DNA of 64,000 nucleotides, taken from Novipirellula artificiosorum. GTDB lineage: Bacteria > Planctomycetota > Planctomycetia > Pirellulales > Pirellulaceae. Below the pieces are notes generated by a model. It was not told the DNA's origin. It made no database searches and saw nothing but the letters and a program-made list of their open reading frames with translations. The DNA lies in assembly GCF_007860135.1 (NCBI RefSeq), contig NZ_SJPV01000001.1:752336-816335 (forward strand), read 5' to 3'. Of this stretch, positions 17,268 through 27,058 are shown in pieces (positions within the stretch are counted from its first letter, which is position 1; each line of letters starts with the position of its first letter). The translations under genes were made by a program, and so were the position numbers.

Positions 17268-17468
17268 GAGGATTCCCTCTCGGAGGTCGGGCTTCGAGCC
17301 TGTCGCATTCGGTTCCGTATCGCCGCAGCAGGCTCAAGCCTGGCCCCCGGCAAAACACTCTTTCCCTTACCGCTCAATTTGTTGTTATCCAACCACGATC
17401 CTCGCGACCAACGGGAGCGGTCCAACGTCATTCGAGCGGTAGCTCGCTTCGCTTGCGGCCGTGCCGCA

Positions 17469-17771
17469 CTAGGCCATTAACAACTCTTCGGCGGGTTGTC
17501 CCTCTTCGAGAGCATCGAGGATCTCGTCGATCTTGTCTTCATCGATCGATCCATACCACCATCCGTTTGGATAGACCGTTAGCACCGGTCCTTTGTTGCA
17601 CATCTTGAAACAACTGGTGGTCGACACCAATGCATCCAGTCCACGATCGAGAATTTCGTTTTCCAAGTACTGCGGCAAGTCCGACGCTCCCTTTTTGTGG
17701 CAAACCCCTTTGAGTTCACCGCTAGCACGTGCACTATTACAAACAAGAAGGTGATATTGAGGCTTTTCCAT
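17469..17771 (-). CDS. Thioredoxin-like [2Fe-2S] ferredoxin in nif cluster
   Basis: A 100-residue protein with four cysteines at 11, 24, 54 and 58 (C-x12-C-x29-C-x3-C), the spacing of the thioredoxin-fold [2Fe-2S] ferredoxins often encoded in nif regions. The opening YHLLVCNSAR and the CFKMCNKGPVLTVYPNG segment are typical. It probably carries electrons for nitrogenase or for cofactor assembly by NifB, which is encoded 113 bases upstream; the exact role is inferred from position. A conserved palindrome fills the gap to nifB. Confidence 0.88.
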   Translation of the reverse strand: MEKPQYHLLVCNSARASGELKGVCHKKGASDLPQYLENEILDRGLDALVSTTSCFKMCNKGPVLTVYPNGWWYGSIDEDKIDEILDALEEGQPAEELLMA

Positions 17772-17808
17772 TTTGGAGTTCCTTGTAGTTGAAGTTGAAG
17801 TTGAACAA

Positions 17809-17881
17809 GTAGGAGTTCAGGCTTCAGCCTGTCACAAATGCGTTTTAACTCGTCGCACCAGGCGAAAGCCTGAGCTCCAAC
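17809..17881. repeat. Imperfect palindrome between nifB and ferredoxin gene
   Basis: The arm 17809-17831 (GTAGGAGTTCAGGCTTCAGC...) pairs with 17859-17881 at 19 of 23 positions across a 27-base loop. It belongs to the same GGAGTTC/AGGCT family as the elements at 4121 and 25568. It lies inside the nif unit just after the nifB stop, where it could cause partial termination or stabilise the upstream mRNA. Confidence 0.6.
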
Positions 17882-17884
17882 GCT

Positions 17885-19183
17885 TTAACCACATCCCGTA
17901 CCGGGTCCGCTGCACGGACTGCAACCGATTCCATCCGAGTCACACCCCGACCCCGCCGCGGATACACGCAGCGGCATTCGAGGCTTCTGGCCTGAGTACA
18001 CCAATTCAAGTGCTTCGTCGATCAAGCCTTCGGCGACCATCACGCGAATGCCTGCCTTGGCCAGAGTGGTTTTAGGCGAGGGGCCCGCATGAGCCGCCAA
18101 GACCGCTCGACAATCGATCAGCCGCTCCGCCAAGTCTTCCCAACGACGCGAACCACTACCGGGAAGTGGGGTCGGACGAGTTTCCACCATTTCGAACTCG
18201 CCATCCGGATCACGAGCGAAGATCCAGAGCTGTTCCGATTCACCCAGATGCTGATTCACCAACATCCCCTCCAACGAAGCGACGGCCACGTAGGGGCGAT
18301 CGTCCATTGGGTTGAGCGGCCCGGTCGCTGCTTCAATCAACGCGTCTTGAATCAATTCCGAATTGGCTTCACCGAGCAGTCCCACGGCATCCGCACGGCA
18401 ACGAGCACAATGGGACATCTGCGGTAACACTTGGCGAATCTGTTGACGAATCTCCATCATCTGTTTTGGTTCGGGCGCATCCAATTCCGCAAACGGGGTT
18501 CCTTCAACCGGAACCAAGGCCATACAGTTTTGAATGTCCACGCCAAGATCGGCCATCTTTTGTGTGATTTCCGAAATGTGGTGATCGTTCACGCCCGGCA
18601 TGACAATCGTGTTGATCTTGACCGTGATCCCACATCGCTTCAACGCGTGAATGGACGCGAGCTGACAATCCAGCAAATACTGAGCCCCCTCTTCGCCACG
18701 ATAGACTTTGTTTGGCTGTGGTCGCACCCAACGATAGATTTTGGCACCAATCTTCGGATCGACCGCGTTGACCGTGACCGTAACATGACTCGTTTGAAGC
18801 TCAGCCAACTCTTCCACATACGGCTCCAAATTCAAGCCGTTCGATGCGATACAAAGAATGATCTGGGAGTCATCTGCCCGAACCCGTCGCAGCGTTTCCA
18901 TCGTTTCTTCTGGATTCGCAAACGGATCACCAGGCCCTGCAATCCCGACAACGGTGATCGGACACTCGACCAAGGCTTTGACTTTCTGCAGGTACAATGC
19001 CGCCTGTGCCGGTGAGAGAACCGTACTCGTGACGCCAGGCCGACTTTCATTTGCACAGTCGAACTTTCGGTTGCAGAAATTGCAACTGATGTTGCACTTG
19101 GGAGCAACCGGCAAATGAATCCGCCCAAACTTGTGTTTGGCACTGGCGCTAAAACACGGGTGCATTGAGGTGTCGATGGTCAT
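17885..19183 (-). CDS. nifB: NifB, radical SAM FeMo-cofactor core synthase
   Basis: NifB fuses two [4Fe-4S] clusters and inserts a carbide to make NifB-co, the core of the nitrogenase cofactor. I chose ATG 19183 because AAGGA lies seven bases upstream and the gene then starts 19 bases after nifN; the frame extends further but inside nifN. In the 432-residue product the radical SAM motif is C30-NIS-C34-NF-C37, with FDCANESRPGV following, VGIAGPGDPFANPEET and HCARCRADAVGLLGE downstream. A NifX-like domain occupies about 300-410 (VAVASLEGMLVNQHLGE). The protein ends in an unusual cysteine- and glycine-rich tail, GCDSDGIGCSPCSGPGTGCG. Confidence 0.95.
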   Translation of the reverse strand: MTIDTSMHPCFSASAKHKFGRIHLPVAPKCNISCNFCNRKFDCANESRPGVTSTVLSPAQAALYLQKVKALVECPITVVGIAGPGDPFANPEETMETLRRVRADDSQIILCIASNGLNLEPYVEELAELQTSHVTVTVNAVDPKIGAKIYRWVRPQPNKVYRGEEGAQYLLDCQLASIHALKRCGITVKINTIVMPGVNDHHISEITQKMADLGVDIQNCMALVPVEGTPFAELDAPEPKQMMEIRQQIRQVLPQMSHCARCRADAVGLLGEANSELIQDALIEAATGPLNPMDDRPYVAVASLEGMLVNQHLGESEQLWIFARDPDGEFEMVETRPTPLPGSGSRRWEDLAERLIDCRAVLAAHAGPSPKTTLAKAGIRVMVAEGLIDEALELVYSGQKPRMPLRVSAAGSGCDSDGIGCSPCSGPGTGCG

Positions 19184-19202
19184 AAGTGCATCCTTGGGGG
19201 AA

Positions 19203-20570
19203 TCAAAAGTAGGTAAAGTCAACGTCCGAATCATGCTGACGCATTTCCAGCAAACTGTTCGCGATCGAATCGAACCGAGCTTGGGCTCCGGCATATCCGA
19301 GATGCAAGATTCGCGCACCACCGATGCGATCGTGGATGGGGAAGCCGACTCGGATCAGCGGGCGATGAAGCTCGCGTGCCAGTTTGAATCCCTTGCTGTT
19401 TCCAACCAACAAATCGGGCTCAAGCTGGCGTGCTTGATCGGCGATTTCTTCAAAGTCGACCGCTTCATGAATCTCGCACTGTGCGGCGATCTCGGGAGCG
19501 ACGCTTCGGATCGCATCGGTCAGCTTTCCACTTTTGCCGCCCGATGAGCACAACACGGGAATCAGGCCGACCTCTGCCATCATCGCCGTCATGCCGACAA
19601 CGAGGTCTTCTTCACCGAACACGACGACTCGTTTTCCTGTAACGTACTTGTGAGCATCGATGAAGGAATCGATCAGCCGGCCACGGCGACCCAGGTAGCA
19701 TTCGGGGGTCGTCCGACCGCTGATTTCTTGCAGTTTATCAAACAGAGCATCCGTCAGAGCGACTCCCATGGGAACGCCGAGTCGATGACAAGGAACGCCA
19801 AACTTGTCCTTCAGTCGTGTTCCCGCACTCGAAGATTCTTGGGTCGTAAAACCAAACTCGATCGTCGCTTCGGCTTGCCCCATCCGAGCGGCTTGTTCGA
19901 TCGTGGTTCCACCCGGTGGCAGTTTCTTGTATTCGCTCCACGTTCCGCCGTCGAGTCGATCGGAATAGTCAGGCAACAAAATCGGCTCGAGTCCGAAATC
20001 TCGCACCACTTGCTTGAGCCAACGCAAGTCGGCGGGGGAAAACATCCCAGGAATAAGGTTCACGACGCCCTTGATCGTTGGCCCTGGCTGAGCGAGCACA
20101 TCGACAATCGCACGGACTGCATCATGGTATCCCGACGCATGGGTGCCGGTGTAGCTTGGCGTCGCGACGTGGACCAAATGCGGCAATGCCTCGCCTTCGT
20201 GGTCCTTTCGAAACTCATGCAAAAACATCTTGACATCGTCACCAATCGTTTCCGACAGACACGTCGTCGCAATTCCAATCATCGTTGGACTGTAGCCTTC
20301 GATCACGTTAGCGAGACCAAGTCGGATATTCTTGCCACCCCCGAAGATCGCTGTATGCTCTCCAAAGTTTGACGACGCGATATCCATGGGTTCACGAAAA
20401 TGGCTAATCATGTACCGTCGAATGTAGGTCGAGCAGCCTTGAGATCCGTGCAGGAATGGAATCGCCCCTTCGACACCACTGAAAGCCAAACAGGCTCCCA
20501 AAGGTGTACAGAGTTTGCAGGCGTTTCGGGTCGCTGTGAAATGCTGGGAAACGGGGAGTGCTTGAATCAT
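19203..20570 (-). CDS. nifN: NifN, FeMo-cofactor scaffold subunit
   Basis: NifN pairs with NifE as the scaffold on which NifB-co is matured with molybdenum and homocitrate. The 455-residue protein resembles NifK: ATRNACKLCTPLGACLAFSG near the start, LHGSQGCSTYIRRY, and TTCLSETIGDDVKMFL. I chose ATG 20570, whose ATGA overlaps the nifE stop (TGA at 20567-20569), over an upstream in-frame ATG inside nifE; coupling with nifE is expected. Downstream, nifB starts after 19 bases. Confidence 0.95.
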   Translation of the reverse strand: MIQALPVSQHFTATRNACKLCTPLGACLAFSGVEGAIPFLHGSQGCSTYIRRYMISHFREPMDIASSNFGEHTAIFGGGKNIRLGLANVIEGYSPTMIGIATTCLSETIGDDVKMFLHEFRKDHEGEALPHLVHVATPSYTGTHASGYHDAVRAIVDVLAQPGPTIKGVVNLIPGMFSPADLRWLKQVVRDFGLEPILLPDYSDRLDGGTWSEYKKLPPGGTTIEQAARMGQAEATIEFGFTTQESSSAGTRLKDKFGVPCHRLGVPMGVALTDALFDKLQEISGRTTPECYLGRRGRLIDSFIDAHKYVTGKRVVVFGEEDLVVGMTAMMAEVGLIPVLCSSGGKSGKLTDAIRSVAPEIAAQCEIHEAVDFEEIADQARQLEPDLLVGNSKGFKLARELHRPLIRVGFPIHDRIGGARILHLGYAGAQARFDSIANSLLEMRQHDSDVDFTYF

Positions 20571-21970
20571 GACGTTGCTCCTTCGAGTCGTCCGCGTCGT
20601 GCCGCCAATTTCCATACCGGACTGGTTACCGTCCCATGAACTTCCTTGGCAAAGTTGAGCATGCCTTCGAAACCAGCGAGCCCGATCTTTCGTTCGTGGT
20701 TGTGATCACAAAACCCAAGTCCGAGCTTGTATGCGATCGGACGTTCCTTGACGCCACCGATCAGCAAGTCCGCCTTCTTTTCTTCAAGGAACTTAGCGAG
20801 TTCCAACGGGTTGGTGTCATCAAGAATGACAGTCCCATCATCACAAATTTCTTGCAATTGAGCGTAGTCTTTCTTGTTTCCGGTTTGTGAACCCGCGATC
20901 ACCGTTTGCATACCAAGGGTCCGAAGCGAGCGCACCATCGACAACGCTTTGAAGGCTCCACCGGTGTAAACCGCTGCTCGTTTCCCTTTCAGATCCTTCT
21001 TGTACCGCCGAAGTTGCGGCACTAAGTTGGACACTTCGTCTCGAACCAAATCCTGTGTCTTCCTCATCACGGTTTTGTCATTCAGGTACTCCGCCACGTC
21101 ATACAGTGCTTGACTCATATCCTCGATACCGAAGTAGGACACCCGAATGATGGGAATGCCGTACTGTTCTTTCATCTTGGTTGCGAGTTGCGACATGGAT
21201 CCCGAACACTGAACCACGTTTAACGCCGCGCCATGGCAGCGCCGAATGTCGTCGACTCGCCCATCCCCCGTGATGGTCGCGACCACTTCAACCCCCATCC
21301 GCTCGTAGTAGTCTTTGATCACCCAGGTTTCGCCGGCGATGTTGAAGTCGCCAAGAATGTTGATGGAAAGCGGACGAATACCCGATGTGTCTCCCGTCCC
21401 GACGAGTCGGCCTAGAGCGTTGCAAGCAGCCGAATAGCCATCTTTCTTGGACCCTTTAAAACCTTCGGAGTGCACGGGGATCGTTTCGACGCCGGTCTCT
21501 GCGGTCACGCGTCGACAGATCGCCTCGACATCGTCACCAATCAGCCCCACGATGCAGGTGCTGTAGATAAACGCGGCCTTGGGACGATAGTGTTCAACCA
21601 GTTCGATGAGGCCCTGATACAGTTTTTTTTCGCCACCATAGATCACATCCTTTTCTTGCAGATCGGTCGAAAAACTCATCCGGTGGAGTTGCGGGCCACT
21701 CGACCATGCACCACGAATGTCCCACGTGTAGGCGGCACAGCCGATGGGACCATGGATCACATGCAAGGCATCAGCGATGGGATAAAGAACCACCCGTGAC
21801 CCACAAAACACGCATGCCCGCTGGCTGACCGAACCGGCAACACTCTGCTTTTCGCACTCGATATTGAAAGGCTGCGATCCTTTTTGGTGAATCTGTGCCT
21901 TTCGGCCTTCGAGTATCGGTATATCGGTTTGAATGGTCATGCTTGCGTGTACTTGTTCGTTGTCGGTCAT
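20567..21970 (-). CDS. nifE: NifE, FeMo-cofactor scaffold subunit
   Basis: NifE is the NifD-like half of the NifEN cofactor-assembly complex. The 467-residue protein shows VSQRACVFCGSRVVLYPIAD, HVIHGPIGCAAYTWDIRG, FIYSTCIVGLIGDDVEAIC and HSEGFKGSKKDGYSAAC, all standard. An alternative start is the in-frame ATG ten residues on. It overlaps nifN by four bases. The mop gene ends 86 bases upstream of its start, so molybdenum handling and cofactor assembly are encoded together. Confidence 0.95.
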   Translation of the reverse strand: MTDNEQVHASMTIQTDIPILEGRKAQIHQKGSQPFNIECEKQSVAGSVSQRACVFCGSRVVLYPIADALHVIHGPIGCAAYTWDIRGAWSSGPQLHRMSFSTDLQEKDVIYGGEKKLYQGLIELVEHYRPKAAFIYSTCIVGLIGDDVEAICRRVTAETGVETIPVHSEGFKGSKKDGYSAACNALGRLVGTGDTSGIRPLSINILGDFNIAGETWVIKDYYERMGVEVVATITGDGRVDDIRRCHGAALNVVQCSGSMSQLATKMKEQYGIPIIRVSYFGIEDMSQALYDVAEYLNDKTVMRKTQDLVRDEVSNLVPQLRRYKKDLKGKRAAVYTGGAFKALSMVRSLRTLGMQTVIAGSQTGNKKDYAQLQEICDDGTVILDDTNPLELAKFLEEKKADLLIGGVKERPIAYKLGLGFCDHNHERKIGLAGFEGMLNFAKEVHGTVTSPVWKLAARRGRLEGATS

Positions 21971-22056
21971 TTCGCAAATCGGTAGGTCCTCTAACAGCCG
22001 AACGAACGCTTCCGTTGAACGTCACGCTCGGCGGCTGTTGACTCCGCTACAAAAAG

Positions 22057-22293
22057 CTAGTGCTTACACCCGCATTTGGCGTCATCGCAGGCAGCCAACA
22101 GCACCGAAGATGCTTTGATAATGGCACAGGCTTGACCACCTTCGCTGAGTTCGAGCTCCTCAACAGCCTCTTTGGTGACGACCGCGACGAGCGTCGGAGG
22201 GGAGTCGAGTGTCAAGGTAATCTTGGCGTTAATCGGACCAGCCTCGATCTTGCTGATCTTGCCCTGGAGTTGGTTGCGTGCGCTAATTTTCAT
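22057..22293 (-). CDS. Molbindin-type single Mop-domain protein
   Basis: A 78-residue protein made of one Mop/TOBE domain: MKISARNQLQGKISKIEAGPINAKI through VVTKEAVEELELSEGGQACAIIKASSVLLA. Such molbindins assemble into rings that store or buffer molybdate. It lies between nifK and nifE in the nif unit, and the ModC of this window lacks its own TOBE domain, which supports a molybdate-related job. The C-terminus CDDAKCGCKH adds three cysteines and a histidine beyond the fold and could bind metal. Confidence 0.9.
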   Translation of the reverse strand: MKISARNQLQGKISKIEAGPINAKITLTLDSPPTLVAVVTKEAVEELELSEGGQACAIIKASSVLLAACDDAKCGCKH

Positions 22294-22358
22294 CGCTGGG
22301 TTTATCGGGTTTTCGGTTCAAGGAGTATCAAGTTTGGAAAGCGTTTATCGCTTCCTAC

Positions 22359-23753
22359 TCACATCGTCAATTCAAAACTTTCTTCGGGTGAATCGCGATC
22401 TTGACGGTCGAGAAATGCGTCGAGTATTTTTTCACACAATCGAATCGCACCACGGTAGCCGCACGTGGGAAAGTACTGGTGACCGACACGATCTATGATC
22501 GGAAAGCCGTGGCGAATCAGAGGGATATCCTCATCGCGAGAGATGTACTTGCCATAGGTATTGCCGATCAACAAGTCCACCTTTTCTCGCTTAATCAATT
22601 GGTGCATGTAGAACATGTCCGCTTGCGGCCCTTGTTTGACGACAACCTTCTTGACATCCTCTTCACCGAGAACCTCAGCGATCCGCCGCAGGAAAACCTT
22701 GCCAGGCGTTCCCGTGATGATGTACTTGGGACGCATGTCCAGATCGACAAGGAACTGCGTCAGAGAGACAAGTTGGTCGGGGTCACCCCACAGTGCAACG
22801 GTTTTTCCATAGAAATACTGTGACATATCTGAGACCATATCCACCAAACGACCGCGCTCGGCAGTGATGGCTTCAGGAACCTCGCCGCCGTTGTATTTGC
22901 GAAGATGTTGGACAAAGATATCCGTTGCTCGCAGACCAATCGGAAGCGGTAGAGTATCCTCGGGGACTTGGCATTTGGCTTTGAGTGCTTCTGCCGCTGG
23001 GCCACTGCAAACCGGTCCAAGTGCAATCGTTCCTGACGAATCACCGGTTGCGGCAAGCTGCTCCACGGTTGTTCCACCATCGGGGTACATCTTGTATTCG
23101 GCTCGTAGCGGAGCATCGAGCACGTCGGAGGTGTCAGGGAACGTGATACCCTCAAGCCCCATCATCTTGACGATGCGTTTCATTTCACGCATGTCGGCCG
23201 GCTCGACCCAACCGGGGATCAGGTTGATTTGACCTTCAACCTTTTCCTCGGTGGTGCTGGTTGCGAAGTAGTCGACCATCGCTTTGGTCATATTGGCAAA
23301 GCCGGTGGTATGAGCACCCACGTAACTCGGTGTGTTCGCGTGGATGATCTTTTTGCCTTCCGGGATCAACCCTTTGTTGTTTGCCGTTTCCGCAATCTGC
23401 GGGATGTCGTCGCCGATCGTTTCTGACAGACACGTTGTATGCACAGCGATCACATCTGGGTCATAGACCGAAAAAATCGTGTTGATCGCTTGCAGCAAGT
23501 TGGCCTGACCACCGAACACGGACGAACCTTCGGTAAAGGAACTGGTTGCTGCCATCGCGGGTTCTTTGTAGTGTCGGCTCAGCGTGCTGCGGTGGTAACT
23601 GCAGCAGCCTTGCGATCCGTGACTGTGTGGCAAACAGCGATGAATGCCAAGCGCGGCGTACATCGCTCCGATGGGTTGGCAGGTTTTTGCTGGGTTGACC
23701 GTCAAGGCTTGACGTTCGATCACGTCGTCGGTTGTATGTCTTAAGAGTGCCAT
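22359..23753 (-). CDS. nifK: Nitrogenase MoFe protein beta subunit NifK
   Basis: NifK pairs with NifD in the dinitrogenase. P-cluster ligand positions are visible at C25 (NPAKTCQPIGA), C50 (SHGSQGCCSY) and C108 (HTTCLSETIGDD). At 464 residues it lacks the roughly 50-residue N-terminal extension of the Azotobacter-type protein, as does the clostridial subunit. Downstream motifs such as DGGTTVEQLAATGDS and CGYRGAIRLCEKILD are normal. It follows nifD by 125 bases. No separate nifK promoter was identified. Confidence 0.96.
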   Translation of the reverse strand: MALLRHTTDDVIERQALTVNPAKTCQPIGAMYAALGIHRCLPHSHGSQGCCSYHRSTLSRHYKEPAMAATSSFTEGSSVFGGQANLLQAINTIFSVYDPDVIAVHTTCLSETIGDDIPQIAETANNKGLIPEGKKIIHANTPSYVGAHTTGFANMTKAMVDYFATSTTEEKVEGQINLIPGWVEPADMREMKRIVKMMGLEGITFPDTSDVLDAPLRAEYKMYPDGGTTVEQLAATGDSSGTIALGPVCSGPAAEALKAKCQVPEDTLPLPIGLRATDIFVQHLRKYNGGEVPEAITAERGRLVDMVSDMSQYFYGKTVALWGDPDQLVSLTQFLVDLDMRPKYIITGTPGKVFLRRIAEVLGEEDVKKVVVKQGPQADMFYMHQLIKREKVDLLIGNTYGKYISRDEDIPLIRHGFPIIDRVGHQYFPTCGYRGAIRLCEKILDAFLDRQDRDSPEESFELTM

Positions 23754-23878
23754 GATTTGTTTCTCGGTTTATGGATTGAGTTTGTTTGTTTAGCGGTACG
23801 GGGAAGCCGTCCGGCACATCAATGCATGTGATTGTGAACAAGCGGACGATTTTGCGTCGCACCGCCAAAGGGTGTCGA

Positions 23879-25531
23879 TCATTCCCAAGGAGCTTTGATC
23901 ATGTCCTTGACCTTGCTGTTGACCATACGATCGATGTCCTGATAGAACTGAATCGCACCTTGGAATCCCGCGTAGGGCCCACCGTAGTCGTAGCTATGCA
24001 ACTGCTTACAAGGGACACCCAGCTTTTGCACGGCATACTTTTCCTTGATACCGGCACAGAAGATATCGGGCTGGCACATTTCGATCAGCTTCTCGGCCTC
24101 ATGGTGACTGACGTCGTCGATGATCATCGCCTTCTCGCCCATGTCGGCCATCATCCCTTGATAGTTTTGGAAGAAGTCACCCTTTTTGAGTTCTTCGATA
24201 TCGGCGTTGGTCTGCGGTTCGCGGAAGTGTTCTTCGTCCTTTTCGACCGATAATTCTTCAATGTTGCGGCTATCCGCATCGATTTTGATATCGGGCAAGA
24301 CCTTACGCCCTTCGTAGTCGTCGCGGTGTGCAAACTCATACCCGGCTGCGATCGTTTTCATCCCGATCTCTGCAAACAACTCTTGGTAGGAATGAGCTCG
24401 GCTACCACCCACAAACAGCATCGCTCGCTTGCCTTCGGTGCGAGGCAGGATCTCTTCCTGCGCCTTCCGCACAGCCGGATACTCTTCCTCGATCACCTTT
24501 TCGACCCGTGCCGTCAATTCCGCATCATCAAAGAACTCTGCGATTTTGCGTAAGCTCTTGGCCGTTGCCTTCGCACCGATGAAGTTAACTTTGATCCACG
24601 GTGCACCATACTTCTTCTCGATCATGTCAGCGACATAGTTAATCGAGCGATGGCACATCACGCAGTTCAGCTGGGCCCAGTGCGATTGTTCGAACTGTTC
24701 CACCGTGGAGTTGCCGCTGAAAGTCGATAGCAGCGTGATGCCACATCGCTCAAACATGTCTTCGAGAACGAAGGCGTCACCACCGATGTTGTACTCGCCC
24801 AACAAGTTGATCTTGAACTTGCCTTCCGGTTCCGTCTTTTGGTTTCCAACCATATGTTGGAACACGCCATTGTTGGCGATATGGTGCCCCGCCGATTGGC
24901 TGACTCCCTTGTAACCTTCGCAAGAGAACGCGAACACGTTGCAGTCGCTCAGTTCTCGTTTCATCTCGCGGCAGACTTGGTGCACATCGTCTCCGATCAA
25001 TCCCACCGGACACGTCGCGAAGACCGCAATCGCCTTGGGGTGAAACAGGTCATAGGCTTCCTGGATCGCGGCCTTTAGCTTCTTCTCGCCACCAAAGATA
25101 ATATTCTCGTCGTGCATGTCGGTCGAGAAGGAATAGGGCATGAAGTTATCGTGCTCGTCGGTCGGCGGCTTGGTCTGGTTCCGCCGAGTCAACCACGAAT
25201 AGAATCCGCAACCGATGGGACCGTGAGTGATGTTCACGATGTCACGGGTCGGTCCCATGATCACCCCCTTGCAGCCGGCATAGGAGCAGCCACGTTGGGT
25301 GATGATACCGGGGGACGTCCGTGTGTTGGCATTGATGACGGGCAGCGTCAATGTACCGTCGGCTTCTTCGATCTTTTCATTCAGCAGGATTTGCTTATCC
25401 CGCTTGCGTTTGACCTTACTTGGGTATTGCCGAGTAAGTTCGTCTTTGATCTGTTCCGCCGTCATCGTGGTGACCTCAAAAGGCTCCGACGGTGTCTTCA
25501 GGTCAGGTGTATTGATTCGGTCAGTAGACAC
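23879..25531 (-). CDS. nifD: Nitrogenase MoFe protein alpha subunit NifD
   Basis: NifD holds the iron-molybdenum cofactor. In the 550-residue protein the P-cluster cysteines are C82, C108 and C174, the cofactor ligands C293 (VMCHRSINYV) and H512 (KQLHSYDYGGPY), and the functionally important Q212 and H216 (GVSQSAGHH) are kept, so the enzyme looks active and of the molybdenum type. About 50 residues (roughly 415-465, SRNIEELSVEKDEEHF onward) are inserted relative to Azotobacter-type NifD, at the place where clostridial proteins have theirs. A palindrome lies in the 130-base gap after nifH. Confidence 0.97.
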   Translation of the reverse strand: MSTDRINTPDLKTPSEPFEVTTMTAEQIKDELTRQYPSKVKRKRDKQILLNEKIEEADGTLTLPVINANTRTSPGIITQRGCSYAGCKGVIMGPTRDIVNITHGPIGCGFYSWLTRRNQTKPPTDEHDNFMPYSFSTDMHDENIIFGGEKKLKAAIQEAYDLFHPKAIAVFATCPVGLIGDDVHQVCREMKRELSDCNVFAFSCEGYKGVSQSAGHHIANNGVFQHMVGNQKTEPEGKFKINLLGEYNIGGDAFVLEDMFERCGITLLSTFSGNSTVEQFEQSHWAQLNCVMCHRSINYVADMIEKKYGAPWIKVNFIGAKATAKSLRKIAEFFDDAELTARVEKVIEEEYPAVRKAQEEILPRTEGKRAMLFVGGSRAHSYQELFAEIGMKTIAAGYEFAHRDDYEGRKVLPDIKIDADSRNIEELSVEKDEEHFREPQTNADIEELKKGDFFQNYQGMMADMGEKAMIIDDVSHHEAEKLIEMCQPDIFCAGIKEKYAVQKLGVPCKQLHSYDYGGPYAGFQGAIQFYQDIDRMVNSKVKDMIKAPWE

Positions 25532-25567
25532 GGGGCGCTCCGAAAGTGAGTGGGTCAGTTGTGATTG

Positions 25568-25649
25568 GCGGGAGTTCCAACCTTAGCCTGCCGCGCGAGC
25601 GATCCGTCTGCGGCTTGCTCGGTGCGGCCTAAAGGCTGAACTCCAACGC
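25568..25649. repeat. Imperfect palindrome between nifH and nifD
   Basis: GGAGTTCCAACCTTAGCC (from 25571) pairs loosely with GGCCTAAAGGCTGAACTCC (from 25627), with several mismatches and a loop of about 40 bases. It belongs to the same family as the elements at 4121 and 17809. Sitting just after nifH, it may help set a higher nifH mRNA level than nifDK, as stem-loops do in other diazotrophs. Confidence 0.5.
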
Positions 25650-25661
25650 CGTGATTCTGTG

Positions 25662-27058
<1,397 letters not shown>

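Noticed and set aside
17786..17806. GTTGAA tandem triplet-like repeat upstream of the ferredoxin gene
   Set aside because: Only about three short units; could be chance, and not a CRISPR or binding-site array.
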